This document shows, piece after piece, positions 7,934 through 16,786 of a DNA stretch of 64,000 bases. Below the pieces are notes generated by a model. That model worked only from the letters and a program-made list of their open reading frames with translations, was not told the DNA's origin and did no database searches. A program made the position numbers and the translations under genes. Where the stretch lies: the NCBI GenBank assembly GCA_938092015.1, contig CALKOT010000031.1, forward strand, positions 1 through 64,000. The letters are read 5' to 3'. This stretch comes from an uncultured Paracoccaceae bacterium (GTDB taxonomy: Bacteria > Pseudomonadota > Alphaproteobacteria > Rhodobacterales > Rhodobacteraceae). Every line of letters begins with the position of its first letter. The stretch's first letter is position 1.

Positions 7934-10900
7934 ATGGTAAAAGAGAAGACAGTCAAGTCTATCCCCACCCCGCCAAAGACCCCCATCGTCGGCAATATGC
8001 TGAACGTCGACACCGGCGCGCCGCTGCAGAGCTTGATGGAAATTGGCCGCGATCTGGGTCCGATCTTCAAACTGGATATGATGGGCAAACCGCTGATCAT
8101 GGCCTGGGGCCATGAGATCGTGGATGAGCTGTGCAACGAAGAGCGGTTCGACAAGGCTGTCCGCGGCGCCCTTCGCAAGGTGCGCGCTATTGCTGGCGAT
8201 GGCCTCTTCACGGCCGACACTCAGCAAGAAAACTGGTAAAAAGCGCACAACATCCTGCTGCCGACGTTTTCACGCCAGGCAATGAACAACTACATGCCGA
8301 TCATGCTGGACGTCGCGGGTCAGCTAGTGACTAAGTGGGAGCGCCTGAACTACGACGACGACATCGACGTTGTCCACGACATGACCGCTGTGGCGTTGGA
8401 TACGATCGGCATCTGCGGCTTCGACTACCGCTTCAACAGCTTTTACCGCGAAGACTATCACCCATTCATCGACGCGCTGAACCGCAGCCTTGAGACTTGC
8501 ATGGTCCAGCGTGGTCTGCCGCTGGAAAACCAGCTTATGCGCGGGCGTCTCAACAAGCTGGACGAAGACACGCAGTACATGAACGACCTTGTTGACGACA
8601 TCATTCGTGAGCGTCGCAAGCACCCGACTGAAACGAATGACCTTCTGAACTATATGCTTCAGGGCGTGGACAAGGCGACGGGTGAAACGCTGCCGGATGA
8701 GAACATCCGTTACCAGATCAACACTTTCCTGATTGCTGGCCATGAGACGACGTCGGGCATGATGTCCTTCACGCTTTACTACCTTCTCAATCACCCCGAA
8801 GTGCTGGCGAAAGCCTATGAGGAAGTTGATCGCGTGCTGGGCCGCGACATCAGCGTTGAGCCAATCCTAAAGCAGGTCAACCAGCTGACCTATGTGCAGC
8901 AGATCCTGTTCGAAGCGCTGCGGCTGTGGCCAACCGCGCCAGCCTTCAGCGTCTATCCCTATGAGGATACGGTTCTGGAAAGCGGTCATGGCCTGCGCGC
9001 CAAGAACTTTGTCACTGTGCTGACCCTGATGCTCCACCGTGACAAGTCGGTCTGGGGTGAGAATGCTGAGGAATTTGATCCTGAGAACTTTTCTCGCGAA
9101 GCCGTCGCGGCGCGCCCGGTCAACGCCTACAAGCCGTTCGGCAACGGCCAGCGCGCCTGCATCGGGCGGCAGTTCGCCATGCAGGAAGCCACCCTTGTTC
9201 TGGGCATGATCCTGCAGCGGTTCGAACTGATCGACCACATGGACTATGAGTTGAAAATCAAAGAGAGCCTTTCGATTAAACCCGACGGGTTCAAAATGAA
9301 GGTGACGCTGCGCAAGGATATCAAACGCAGTCGTCTTGTTCCCGATAGCGCATCCGTCGAAGCACAGGCGGAAGGCTTCGCAACCTCCGCCCAGCGGCCA
9401 TCGCACGGCACGCCTGCCTATGTTCTCTATGGCTCAAACTTAGGCACGACTGAAGATTTCGCCCGCGCGTTGGCGCGAGAGGCTGAGTTAAACGGCTTTG
9501 AAACTGTTCTGGCCCCGCTGGACGATTTCGCAGGCAAATTGTCGAAAAAGGGCGCGGCGCTGATCGCTTGCGCCTCTTACAACGGCAAGGCGCCGGACAA
9601 CGCCGCCAAATTCCTCGATTGGCTGGGCGAGGCTGAGGACGGCGCTGCAGACGGCATGAAATACGCCTTGTTCGGCTGCGGTCACTCCGACTGGGCCGCC
9701 ACATTCCAGGATGTGCCGCGTGAGATAGACGATGCACTGACGCGTCTTGGTGGTACACGGATCGGCGAGCGCTGCGAAGGCGACGCGCAAGACGACATCG
9801 ATGACCAATTCTCTGGGTGGACCAAAGAACTTTGGCCTGAAATTGGCGCTGCGCTGGGGGTGGAGGACCTGGGATCAGGTGAAACTGCACCTCTCTATCA
9901 GGTAGAATTCCTTGAAGACGCCGCCGCACATGACCTGATTTCCGAGACTGGCGCGCAACCTGTTCGTATCGTTGAGAACCGTGAGTTGCAGGCTGAGGAC
10001 ACTGGCCGCTCAACCCGTCATATCGAAGTCGAACTGCCCGAAGGCATGACCTACACGACAGGTGATCATCTATGCGTCGTTCCAAAGAATGCGCCTGAAA
10101 TCGTCGCGCGGGTTGAAACACGCTTTGGTCTGACACCGCAAACGCAGGTAAAGCTTACCGCATCCGCAGGCGGTCACGATCAGCTGCCGACAGACACGCC
10201 GGTATCAACCCATCGCTTGCTTACAGAGATGCTGGAATTGCAAACCGTCGCCTCCCGCAAGGAAGTTGAAACGCTGGCGCGGGCGACAGAGTGCCCACAT
10301 TCCGGCCCTCAATTGCAGAAACTGGCAGGTGACGACTACAGAGCTGAGGTGTTCCTGAAGAAGGTCTCAGTGCTGGAGCTACTGGAAAAATTCCAGGCGT
10401 GTGAGTTGCCCTTCGCAATGTTCCTGGAAATGTGCCCGACCATGGCGCCGCGCTATTATTCCATCTCCTCCTCCGCACTGGGCGACGAATGCTGCACCGC
10501 CACCGTCGCTGTCGTCGATGATGAGGCAATGTCGGGTAATGGCAGGTTCAAGGGCGTCTGCTCCAACTACCTCGCCCGTGTTGGTGTGGGGATGGAAATG
10601 TTCGCTACGATCCGTGAGACCAAGGCCAACTTCCGCCTGCCCGCAGACGACACTCCTGTCATCATGATCGGCCCCGGCACAGGCGTCGCGCCCTTCAGAG
10701 GCTTCTTGGCTGAGCGGGCGATCCGCAAAGCCAAGGGTGACAGTCTGGGCGATGCGATCCTGTTCTTTGGCTGCCGTCATCCCGATCAAGACTTCCTCTA
10801 TCAGGAGCAATTGGAAGGCTGGGCCAAGGATGGCCTCTGCGACCTGCACGTCGCTTTCTCCCGCAAGGACAAGGAAAAGACTTACGTGCAGGACCATGTC

Positions 10901-11116
10901 CGCGAAAACCGAGATCGCGTTTGGTCACTGATCGAGGCAGGCGCCCGGATTTATGTTTGCGGCGATGGCGGACGGATGGAGCCAGACGTGCGCCGCGCCC
11001 TATCCCGCATCTATTCCGAGGAAAAGGATGTCAGCGCCGAAGTTGCGGACGCCTGGATCGACACTCTGGTCGTCGAAGGCCGGTATAATCTGGACGTCTG
11101 GGCCTCTGCCTCGGCT
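7934..11116 (+). pseudogene. P450-BM3-type fatty-acid hydroxylase/reductase fusion, broken by TAA
   Basis: A self-sufficient cytochrome P450 fused to a diflavin reductase (CYP102-like), about 1060 codons. Visible landmarks are the I-helix AGHETTSG, the haem loop FGNGQRACIGRQ with Cys at codon 409, the FMN domain (LYGSNLGTTEDFARAL), the FAD motif RYYSISSS and the NADPH motif GPGTGVAPFRGF. Codon 102 is TAA (8237-8239): ENW-stop-KAHNILLPTFSRQAM aligns with ENW/KNW-KKAHNILLPSF of the Bacillus enzyme, so a Lys or Gln codon became a stop. Translation from the next ATG (8282) lacks the N-terminal substrate-channel part. At the 3' end no stop codon separates it from the next gene: the reductase end (GRYNLDVW) reads in frame into ATG 11117. 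Confidence 0.82.
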
Positions 11117-11520
11117 ATGGCGCGGCGAAAACAAGATAACGGGCTGAGCCAATTCCTATTCAGCCTCTTTAGATCGTTCCTTGGCATCACCATCACCTTT
11201 CTTCTGGTGATTGGTGGCATGGCGCTGGCCGTTTGGGCGTTTGGGCGTTTGACAAAGGGTATGATGAGGTTGGTCTCGCCAGTTTCGCCGTGGCGGGATG
11301 CGCCTTTATCTGGTTGCTGGTTCTGCAGATGGTCTATGGCGCGTCCTTGTTCGGCGGAGACGATCCATCGCCCGCCCCCCTGATCGTCCTTGGCCTGATC
11401 GTCGTTGGCGGTGGGGCGGTGTCGTTTATGGGCTTTGGCTTGATCATGCTGGGTCTGGTCGCCTTGCCAATCCTTCTGATCTGGGGGTTGATCCCTGGCG
11501 GCCTTTCACTATTCGACTAG
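11117..11520 (+). pseudogene. Small multi-spanning membrane protein, frameshifted by 8-bp duplication
   Basis: It begins MARRKQDNGLSQFLFSLFRS at ATG 11117. Removing one 8-base copy at 11231-11246 gives a continuous frame in which AVWAF is followed by DKGYDEVGLASF and then AVAGCAFIWLLVLQMVYG, ending at TAG 11518-11520. Predicted membrane spans fall at about residues 20-42 and 54-76, with a hydrophobic Gly-rich C-terminal third. No family is recognised. As it stands, translation goes out of frame after about residue 41. The ATG is in frame with the P450 reductase upstream and no stop intervenes. Confidence 0.65.
11231..11246 (+). repeat. 8-bp tandem duplication GTTTGGGC x2 causing a frameshift
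   Basis: GTTTGGGC at 11231-11238 is repeated exactly at 11239-11246 and followed by GTTT. Deleting one unit restores a hydrophobic membrane-protein frame across the junction, which shows that the duplication is the lesion. The short period suggests replication slippage. Confidence 0.8.
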
Positions 11521-11527
11521 ATGAACA

Positions 11528-12322
11528 TCAGCCCCACGTTAGGCCTAGATTTGCCTGAAGCTGTGCGCGCGTCGTTTCTTCAAACTTGGTCGGCCACTCT
11601 ATATCAAGATCAGCCGCCATTCGCTTGGCGCGAGGAAAGAAAACGTCGGCGATGGCTTTATGCACCGCCAGGGCAGAGGCGCGTTCCGGCGCCGGGGTGG
11701 GCAAAGCCATCAACGTCGCGAAGTCGTCTGACGGAAGCAGTTTGCTTAGGTGCATAGCGCCGCCCTTGTCGGGTTTGCTTACTTCTTCCAGCATCAAGTT
11801 GATCAACATATCCCGGTTGAGGCCTGCGCCCTGAACGGCGGTGACCAGCTCCCTTCTTCCAAACACAACCGGGGCCATGCCAATCACACGAATGAATTCA
11901 TTGATCAGGCCAGCGATACGCGCCTTGTTTGGCACAGCGTCAAGCAATGTATCGGGAAGTCCGTTGTAGATATCGCCGGGGTCAATCAGCGGTCTAAGCG
12001 TGTTCTTCGCCCGACCAGAAAGCGCATCTGGCGCTATCAGGTAGAGGTCCCATCTGATTCAGTCTTTCGTGATTGCATTGATCAGAGGCGCGCTGGGGTA
12101 GGAGCGTTTCCACATGATCAGGAGAGCAAGGCTTTCCAGTGCGGCTCGCCAGGCTTGCATTAGACCGTCGTGATGGTCTGGCGCGGCCACGGCGACGAAA
12201 TCTACGTCACTGAATTCATCCTCTTCTCCACGCCCAAAACTTCCCGAAAGGAACAAGGCGTTAACGCGCTGGTCATCAGCAAGATGATCCGCAACGCCGT
12301 TGATGATTGCAGCTTGATCCAT
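11528..12322 (-). pseudogene. Nucleotidyltransferase-like protein, interrupted by TGA
   Basis: The N-terminal part, MDQAAIINGVADHLADDQRV then LFLSGSFGRGEEDEFSDVDF, carries the Pol-beta superfamily nucleotidyltransferase signature G-S-x-G-R-G...D-x-D (about residues 25-43), as in aminoglycoside adenylyltransferases. TGA at 12059-12061 stops it after AITKD. The same frame continues directly with IRWDLYLIAPDALSGRAKNT and a helical C-terminal domain to 11528, so one CGA-to-TGA change would explain the break. The intact protein would have about 264 residues. No indel is needed. The 5' fragment keeps the catalytic motif but lacks the C-terminal domain. Confidence 0.75.
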
Positions 12323-12344
12323 GCCGCAGACCTAGGCGCCCATC

Positions 12345-12385
12345 GAGCAAAAGAAAAGACCCGGTGTTTCCACCGGGCCTTTCCT
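12345..12385 (-). terminator. Rho-independent terminator of the phasin gene
   Basis: CCCGGTG (12360-12366) pairs with CACCGGG (12371-12377) around a 4-base loop. Read on the minus strand, the stem is followed by TCTTTTCTTTT. It sits 50 bases after the phasin stop and before the broken nucleotidyltransferase, so it isolates phasin transcription. Confidence 0.85.
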
Positions 12386-12426
12386 CACTCACTTGCTACA
12401 GTCTCGTTCGACTGCGATGTCCGCTA

Positions 12427-12891
12427 TTAGGCGGCTTTTTTGACGAATGGCAGCACGTCTGATGCGCCTTCGCGGATTGTTTCAACGCCTTCGTTGATCA
12501 TGTCACGGCCAGCAGCAACAACGGTCTGTGCGCGGTCGTAGTTGGTCGTCGCGTAGTCGCGGTAGAAGTCGACCTGTGTCTGTGCGGCTTCGGTGAACGA
12601 TTTGGCGGCTGCCATCTTCTCAACGGTTGTCAGCGCTTTGGCCAGGTCGTCGTGAGCGGCTTTGGCCATCTCACCCATCATGCCAACGTAACCGCCAACA
12701 AAGCGGGACATCGTTTTTTCGATGCCGGAATTCAATTTGGTGACGCCTTCGTAGGCGCTGTCGTTGCGCTCTTTCACGGAGGCGGCGGTGCGTGCGACGT
12801 ACTCACGAGCGCCTTTGGTCGTGTCTGCGTTCAGGATGCCAGATTCTTTGGCTTCAGTTTTCGGTGCGGCGGCTTTTTTAGTTGCGGTCAT
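12427..12891 (-). CDS. phaP: Phasin, PHA-granule-associated protein
   Basis: Phasins coat polyhydroxyalkanoate granules. From ATG 12891 the protein reads MTATKKAAAPKTEAKESG, an Ala/Lys-rich start, followed by a long amphipathic helical region (about residues 25-135, e.g. TKLNSGIEKTMSRFVGGYVGMM) that matches the phasin_2 family. An in-frame ATG at 12903 exists, but AAGGA is correctly spaced before 12891. It has its own terminator. A PHA depolymerase lies at 17949, consistent with carbon storage as PHB. The upstream near-palindrome at 12971 may be a regulator site. Confidence 0.85.
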   Translation of the reverse strand: MTATKKAAAPKTEAKESGILNADTTKGAREYVARTAASVKERNDSAYEGVTKLNSGIEKTMSRFVGGYVGMMGEMAKAAHDDLAKALTTVEKMAAAKSFTEAAQTQVDFYRDYATTNYDRAQTVVAAGRDMINEGVETIREGASDVLPFVKKAA

Positions 12892-12970
12892 GTCTAGGTC
12901 CATCCTTGGTTCAAGCTATGGGTTTCGGTGCCGGTCATGTTCGACCCGGTAATTGGAATATGGCGATCTT

Positions 12971-12985
12971 GTTCGCATGTGCAAC
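12971..12985. promoter_or_regulatory. Imperfect dyad upstream of phaP
   Basis: GTTCGCATGTGCAAC is an imperfect inverted repeat with TGC/GCA cores about 80 bases before the phasin start. PhaR, the usual phasin repressor in this group, binds TGC-rich sites, so this is a possible operator; the assignment is a guess from position and TGC content. The rest of the 12892-13193 gap is AT-rich (12995-13090) and contains the divergent promoter for the DUF445 gene, with no further gene. Confidence 0.3.
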
Positions 12986-13193
12986 ATGTATTGACGTTAA
13001 CGTAAAGCAAAACTCGGCTTTATCCAATCAAACCATTGATTTTAATGGAAAATAAAATCGAAAAATCATTATATTTTTTCCAAAAAACACCCATCAGCCT
13101 TGTTTTAGGGGCACTATTGTTGCGCTGCGTCAGGGCCTTTAGCCCATCTGCCGCCTATATAACCGCGGAATCACCCATCAAGGGAAACACGCA

Positions 13194-14549
13194 ATGGCAG
13201 TCAGCCTTAACCCGCAAGACCGACGCAAACTCGATGAACTGCGCCGCATCAAGTTTCTGGCGACCACTGTCCTTGTTGTTTGCTTCTTCACATTGATCAT
13301 CACCAAACTATTGGCGGCGAACTATCCCAGCCTCGCCATCATCGCCGCGTTCGCCGAGGCCGCGACCATAGGTGGGTTGGCCGACTGGTACGCGGTCGTC
13401 GCCTTGTTCAAGCGCCCTATGGGACTGCCAATCCCCCACACAGCGATCATCCCGCGTAACCAAGACCGGATTGCAGATAATCTTGGCGCCTTTATTGAAG
13501 AGAACTTCCTGGCGGCGGGACCTGTTCGCCAGAAACTGCAGGAAGTCGATTTTGCAGATGAAATGATCAAATGGTTAAGCGATCGGGGACGATCTGCTTC
13601 GCTTGCCAGTTTTGTCGCCAAACTGGCCCCGCAAATGCTGCACGCAGTCGAGGAAACTGGACTAAAAGGCTTCGCGTCCGAGCGTGTGACGACGCAGCTA
13701 AAACAAACTGACATGTCCCCCGTTGTGATGGAGGTTCTCAGCGGCCTTACGAAGGATGGTCGCCATCAACAGTTAATGGATGAACTGGTCGACGCCCTTC
13801 ACCGTTTCCTCAGCAACGAAGACGCCATCGAAGCAATCCGTAAGCGGGTGGCGGAAGAGATGCCATCCGCCCTCATCATCTTTCGGGCTGACGAAGCGAT
13901 TCTGCGTCGCATTCTGAAAACGGCAGGTGCGTTGCTGGAAGAGGTGAAAGCCAACAAAGGCCACGAGCTGCGTGACGAGTTTGAGAGCTTCTTCAAGAAA
14001 TATGTCCGCCGACTGAAACGCTCAAAGACTTTCGCCAAGCGAATAGATACCATGAAAAGCCAGCTGCTTGGACGGCCAGAAGTTACCGGAATGGCCGATC
14101 AGCTATGGGCGACACTGGTCGAATTTGTTGAAACTGATGTGGCAGCTGACGATTCCATCCTGATCGAACGCCTCACTGACTTACTTGTCGATGTCGCCCA
14201 GAACCTGAAGGGCGAAGACCAACTGCGTAGCGATATCAATGCCGGAATGGCGACCGCCTTTTCAACGTTCGTCGATGCGCAGAAACACAACCTTTCAAAG
14301 TTCGTAGCTGAGCAGGTGAAAAGCTGGGATTTCAACCAAATGACCCTGCTCATCGAGGCGATTGATCTGGTGCAGACATCCTGCGGCACCGGCGTACCAG
14401 TCATGCGGTTCGAAAAGGAGCGCGTGGCGAGAGAGTTGGCGCCTTTTTACGCCGACATGGGGCCGGAAGGTGTGAAGGAATATTGGGGGCGGAAAAATGT
14501 AGAGACGATTGATGGAGCGCCGACGGGGATATTTGATGTAGAGAGTTGA
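13194..14549 (+). CDS. DUF445 family membrane-anchored protein
   Basis: A 451-residue DUF445 protein (relative of YjiN). There is one membrane span at about residues 24-50 (FLATTVLVVCFFTLIITKLL) and a second hydrophobic stretch, AIIAAFAEAATIGGLADWYAVVALF, leading into the family motif PMGLPIPHTAIIP. A long helical and charged C-terminal region follows (about 95-450). The function is not established; members sit in the inner membrane. It is divergent from phaP and followed by a hairpin. Length and motifs are normal. Confidence 0.88.
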   Translation: MAVSLNPQDRRKLDELRRIKFLATTVLVVCFFTLIITKLLAANYPSLAIIAAFAEAATIGGLADWYAVVALFKRPMGLPIPHTAIIPRNQDRIADNLGAFIEENFLAAGPVRQKLQEVDFADEMIKWLSDRGRSASLASFVAKLAPQMLHAVEETGLKGFASERVTTQLKQTDMSPVVMEVLSGLTKDGRHQQLMDELVDALHRFLSNEDAIEAIRKRVAEEMPSALIIFRADEAILRRILKTAGALLEEVKANKGHELRDEFESFFKKYVRRLKRSKTFAKRIDTMKSQLLGRPEVTGMADQLWATLVEFVETDVAADDSILIERLTDLLVDVAQNLKGEDQLRSDINAGMATAFSTFVDAQKHNLSKFVAEQVKSWDFNQMTLLIEAIDLVQTSCGTGVPVMRFEKERVARELAPFYADMGPEGVKEYWGRKNVETIDGAPTGIFDVES

Positions 14550-14573
14550 CCCATCGCACTGTTTACGATGGGT
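14549..14573 (+). terminator. Hairpin after the DUF445 gene
   Basis: ACCCATCG (14549-14556) pairs exactly with CGATGGGT (14566-14573) over a 9-base loop, beginning at the last base of the stop codon. No T-run follows, so it may be a weak or Rho-assisted terminator, or an mRNA 3'-end stabiliser. Confidence 0.5.
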
Positions 14574-14717
14574 AGCAGACCAATCGCTATGCCGGCTTTC
14601 TCTCGTCACAGTGTGCAAAGTTTGATGCAAAGCTGAGAATACTGATGCCAGTCCCCTCACCTCTTTTGAGCGCCAGTGTAGCTCGCGAGATCTCTGTCGG
14701 CAGGCAGTGACAACGAT

Positions 14718-15146
14718 ATGATTGCCTACATTGGTCTCTTCGGTTCTGCATTCATTGCGGCGACAATCCTGCCTTTGCAGTCAGAAGCAGTCTTGGTGAC
14801 GCTATTGGTTGCTGGCGCTCACCCAGTCTCCGTCTTGATCATTGTCGCCACAGTAGGAAACGTACTTGGATCAGTGGTTAACTGGTGCCTGGGACGGTTT
14901 CTTCTTCGCTTCAAGGAAAAGCCCTGGTTTCCAACTTCAAAAGGCCAACTTGAGCGTGCTCAAAATTGGTACCGGCGCTATGGGCGCTGGTCGCTTTTGG
15001 GCAGTTGGCTACCTGTCGTGGGCGATCCATTGACCGTTGTCGCAGGCGTAATGCGAGAGCCTCTTGTGCCGTTTCTTGTGCTTGTCACGATTGCAAAGGG
15101 GACAAGATACTTGGTTTTAGCGGCGCTCACGCTGGCCTGGCTTTAG
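14718..15146 (+). CDS. YqaA family (DedA/SNARE-associated) membrane protein
   Basis: A 142-residue integral membrane protein. Features are SAFIAATILPLQSEAVL at the N-terminus, GNVLGSVVNWCLGRFL at about residues 56-70, the amphipathic WYRRYGRWSLLGSWLPVVGDPLTVVAG segment (about 92-118) and a final hydrophobic helix. This is the pattern of YqaA proteins in the DedA superfamily, which are linked to membrane lipid or ion homeostasis. Single gene, convergent with the transporter at 15196. Confidence 0.85.
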   Translation: MIAYIGLFGSAFIAATILPLQSEAVLVTLLVAGAHPVSVLIIVATVGNVLGSVVNWCLGRFLLRFKEKPWFPTSKGQLERAQNWYRRYGRWSLLGSWLPVVGDPLTVVAGVMREPLVPFLVLVTIAKGTRYLVLAALTLAWL

Positions 15147-15195
15147 TGTGGCATCGACAACAACGCGAAAACTCAGCACTTGTTCGACGCCACAC

Positions 15196-15987
15196 CTAAT
15201 TCCGCCAGCGCAGCAAATACCGCTCAATGGCGCCGATAGCGGCGCTCACCCCGATCCCCAACAGCGACAGGATTGCGACGCCAACAAACAGCCGCTCCAG
15301 ATCGTACAACGATCCGGCCTCAAGGATGTAGGCGCCAATGCCATACTCAGCCCCCAGCATCTCTGCGGCCACCAGCAAGATGATCGCAATCGCCAGACTA
15401 ATCCTTAGACCTGAAAGTATTCCCGGCATTGCGCCGGGCAGCACGATCTTGCGAACAATTGACCACCATGACAGCCCAAAGCTTTGCCCCATGCGGATCA
15501 GCGTGCGATCAACATTGTCGACGGCGCCGTATGTCGCGACGACGGTTGGCGTGAACGTACCAAAGGCGATCAGGGCGTATTTTGACCCTTCGTCGATACC
15601 GAACCAGATCACGAATAGCGGCAGTAATGCGATCTTGGGGATCGGGAAGATCGCGGCAACCAATGGGACCAGCCCAGATCGGATATAGGAAAAGAGGCCG
15701 ATCAAAACCCCAACCGATATGCCAACGCTGACGCCCAATAGTGCCCCGACCAGTAGGCGGGTGAGCGATGGCGTTAGGTGCTTCCACAGCAACCCCGATT
15801 GATAGAGCTGCACAAAGGTGTCCAGCACGTCCGACGGTTTGGGCAGCGTCAGGGCGCTGATCCAGCCGGTTTGTGTGCCGATCTCTGCAACTGCGATCAA
15901 CGCAATGAAAACCACCGCCCCGATCCAGCGCACGGATTTTGGCGCAAAGCCGCCGCCACGAAAGGATACCGGGCGCGGTTCAGACAT
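15196..15987 (-). CDS. ABC transporter permease, SsuC/TauC family
   Basis: A 263-residue inner-membrane permease. It has six predicted spans and the EAA-loop motif GQSFGLSWWSIVRKIVLPGAMPGILSGLRIS at about residues 155-187, typical of nitrate/sulfonate/taurine-type importers. Its start overlaps the end of the ATPase gene by 8 bases, so the two are translationally coupled. It forms a three-gene operon with the ATPase and the NMT1-type binding protein. The substrate could be a sulfonate, a thiamine precursor or another small organic compound, and cannot be fixed from sequence. Confidence 0.88.
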   Translation of the reverse strand: MSEPRPVSFRGGGFAPKSVRWIGAVVFIALIAVAEIGTQTGWISALTLPKPSDVLDTFVQLYQSGLLWKHLTPSLTRLLVGALLGVSVGISVGVLIGLFSYIRSGLVPLVAAIFPIPKIALLPLFVIWFGIDEGSKYALIAFGTFTPTVVATYGAVDNVDRTLIRMGQSFGLSWWSIVRKIVLPGAMPGILSGLRISLAIAIILLVAAEMLGAEYGIGAYILEAGSLYDLERLFVGVAILSLLGIGVSAAIGAIERYLLRWRN

Positions 15988-16747
15988 GGATCAGCTCTGC
16001 ATCCGCCGCCCGCGCCTCTTCACGCATCAGGTCCCAGAGGTGGCGTTGGGGGGCCTCCAGATCGGGGTCTCCGAAGGTACGCTCTGACAGGGGTTTGTCG
16101 ATTTCTACGATCTCGCGGATCTCGCCGGGGCGGCGTGAGAGGACGACGATCTGGTGGCCCAGCCGTACAGCCTCCGCCAGGTTATGGGTCACATAAACGG
16201 CGGTGAAGGGCGTGCGGGTCCATAGCGCGATGAGGTCGTCCATCAGCAGCTCGCGCGTCTGGCTGTCGAGGGCGGACAGTGGCTCATCCATCAGCATGAC
16301 GGCAGGGTTCACCACCAGCGCACGGGCGATGGCGACGCGCTGTTTCATGCCGCCGGACAGTTGTTTCGGCAGCGCCTTGGCGAAGTCGCTAAGTTTGGTC
16401 CGGGCTAGAACATCAGCGATGATCGACTGCTTCTTTGCCCCGTCGATACCGTGATCCTCCAAGACCAGCGAGATGTTGCCTTCAACGGTCCGCCACGGCA
16501 GCAGCGCGAAGTCCTGAAAGACGTAGGTGAGAGGATTTAGGCAGCCTTCGGGCGGGTCGCCAATCTGGCCCACCTCACCGGCGCTGGGCCGCTCCAACCC
16601 GCCGATGATCCGCAACAGCGTGGACTTCCCACATCCGGACGGGCCGACAATACAAAGGATGCGGCTCGACGGAATCTCAAGTGAGATGTCACGCATGACC
16701 TCAGTCGCGTCATAGCGGTGGGAAATGTTGGAAAGATGGATGTCCAT
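15980..16747 (-). CDS. ABC transporter ATPase, SsuB/TauB family
   Basis: A 255-residue nucleotide-binding subunit. Walker A GPSGCGKST is at about residues 34-42, the Q-loop at VFQDFALLPW, the signature LSGGMKQR at about 127-134, Walker [13 protein letters not shown] at about 149-160, and the switch His in YVTHNLAEAV. It energises the permease at 15196 and overlaps it by 8 bases. A stem-loop separates it from the upstream binding-protein gene. Confidence 0.9.
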   Translation of the reverse strand: MDIHLSNISHRYDATEVMRDISLEIPSSRILCIVGPSGCGKSTLLRIIGGLERPSAGEVGQIGDPPEGCLNPLTYVFQDFALLPWRTVEGNISLVLEDHGIDGAKKQSIIADVLARTKLSDFAKALPKQLSGGMKQRVAIARALVVNPAVMLMDEPLSALDSQTRELLMDDLIALWTRTPFTAVYVTHNLAEAVRLGHQIVVLSRRPGEIREIVEIDKPLSERTFGDPDLEAPQRHLWDLMREEARAADAELIHV

Positions 16748-16754
16748 GGCGTTG

Positions 16755-16778
16755 GCCGGGGCGATATTGCGCCCCGGC
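16755..16778 (-). other. Stem-loop between binding-protein and ATPase genes
   Basis: GCCGGGGC (16755-16762) pairs with GCCCCGGC (16771-16778). It lies 8 bases after the binding-protein stop and just before the ATPase. Comparable stem-loops follow three other binding-protein genes in this window (20753, 51133, 59702). They probably stabilise or partly terminate the message so that binding protein is made in excess. Confidence 0.6.
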
Positions 16779-16786
16779 GCAGTGCT

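Noticed and set aside
9321-10136. Long open frame antisense to the P450 reductase
   Set aside because: Arg/Pro/Ser-rich shadow frame typical of GC-rich coding DNA; the sense strand carries recognisable FMN-domain motifs.
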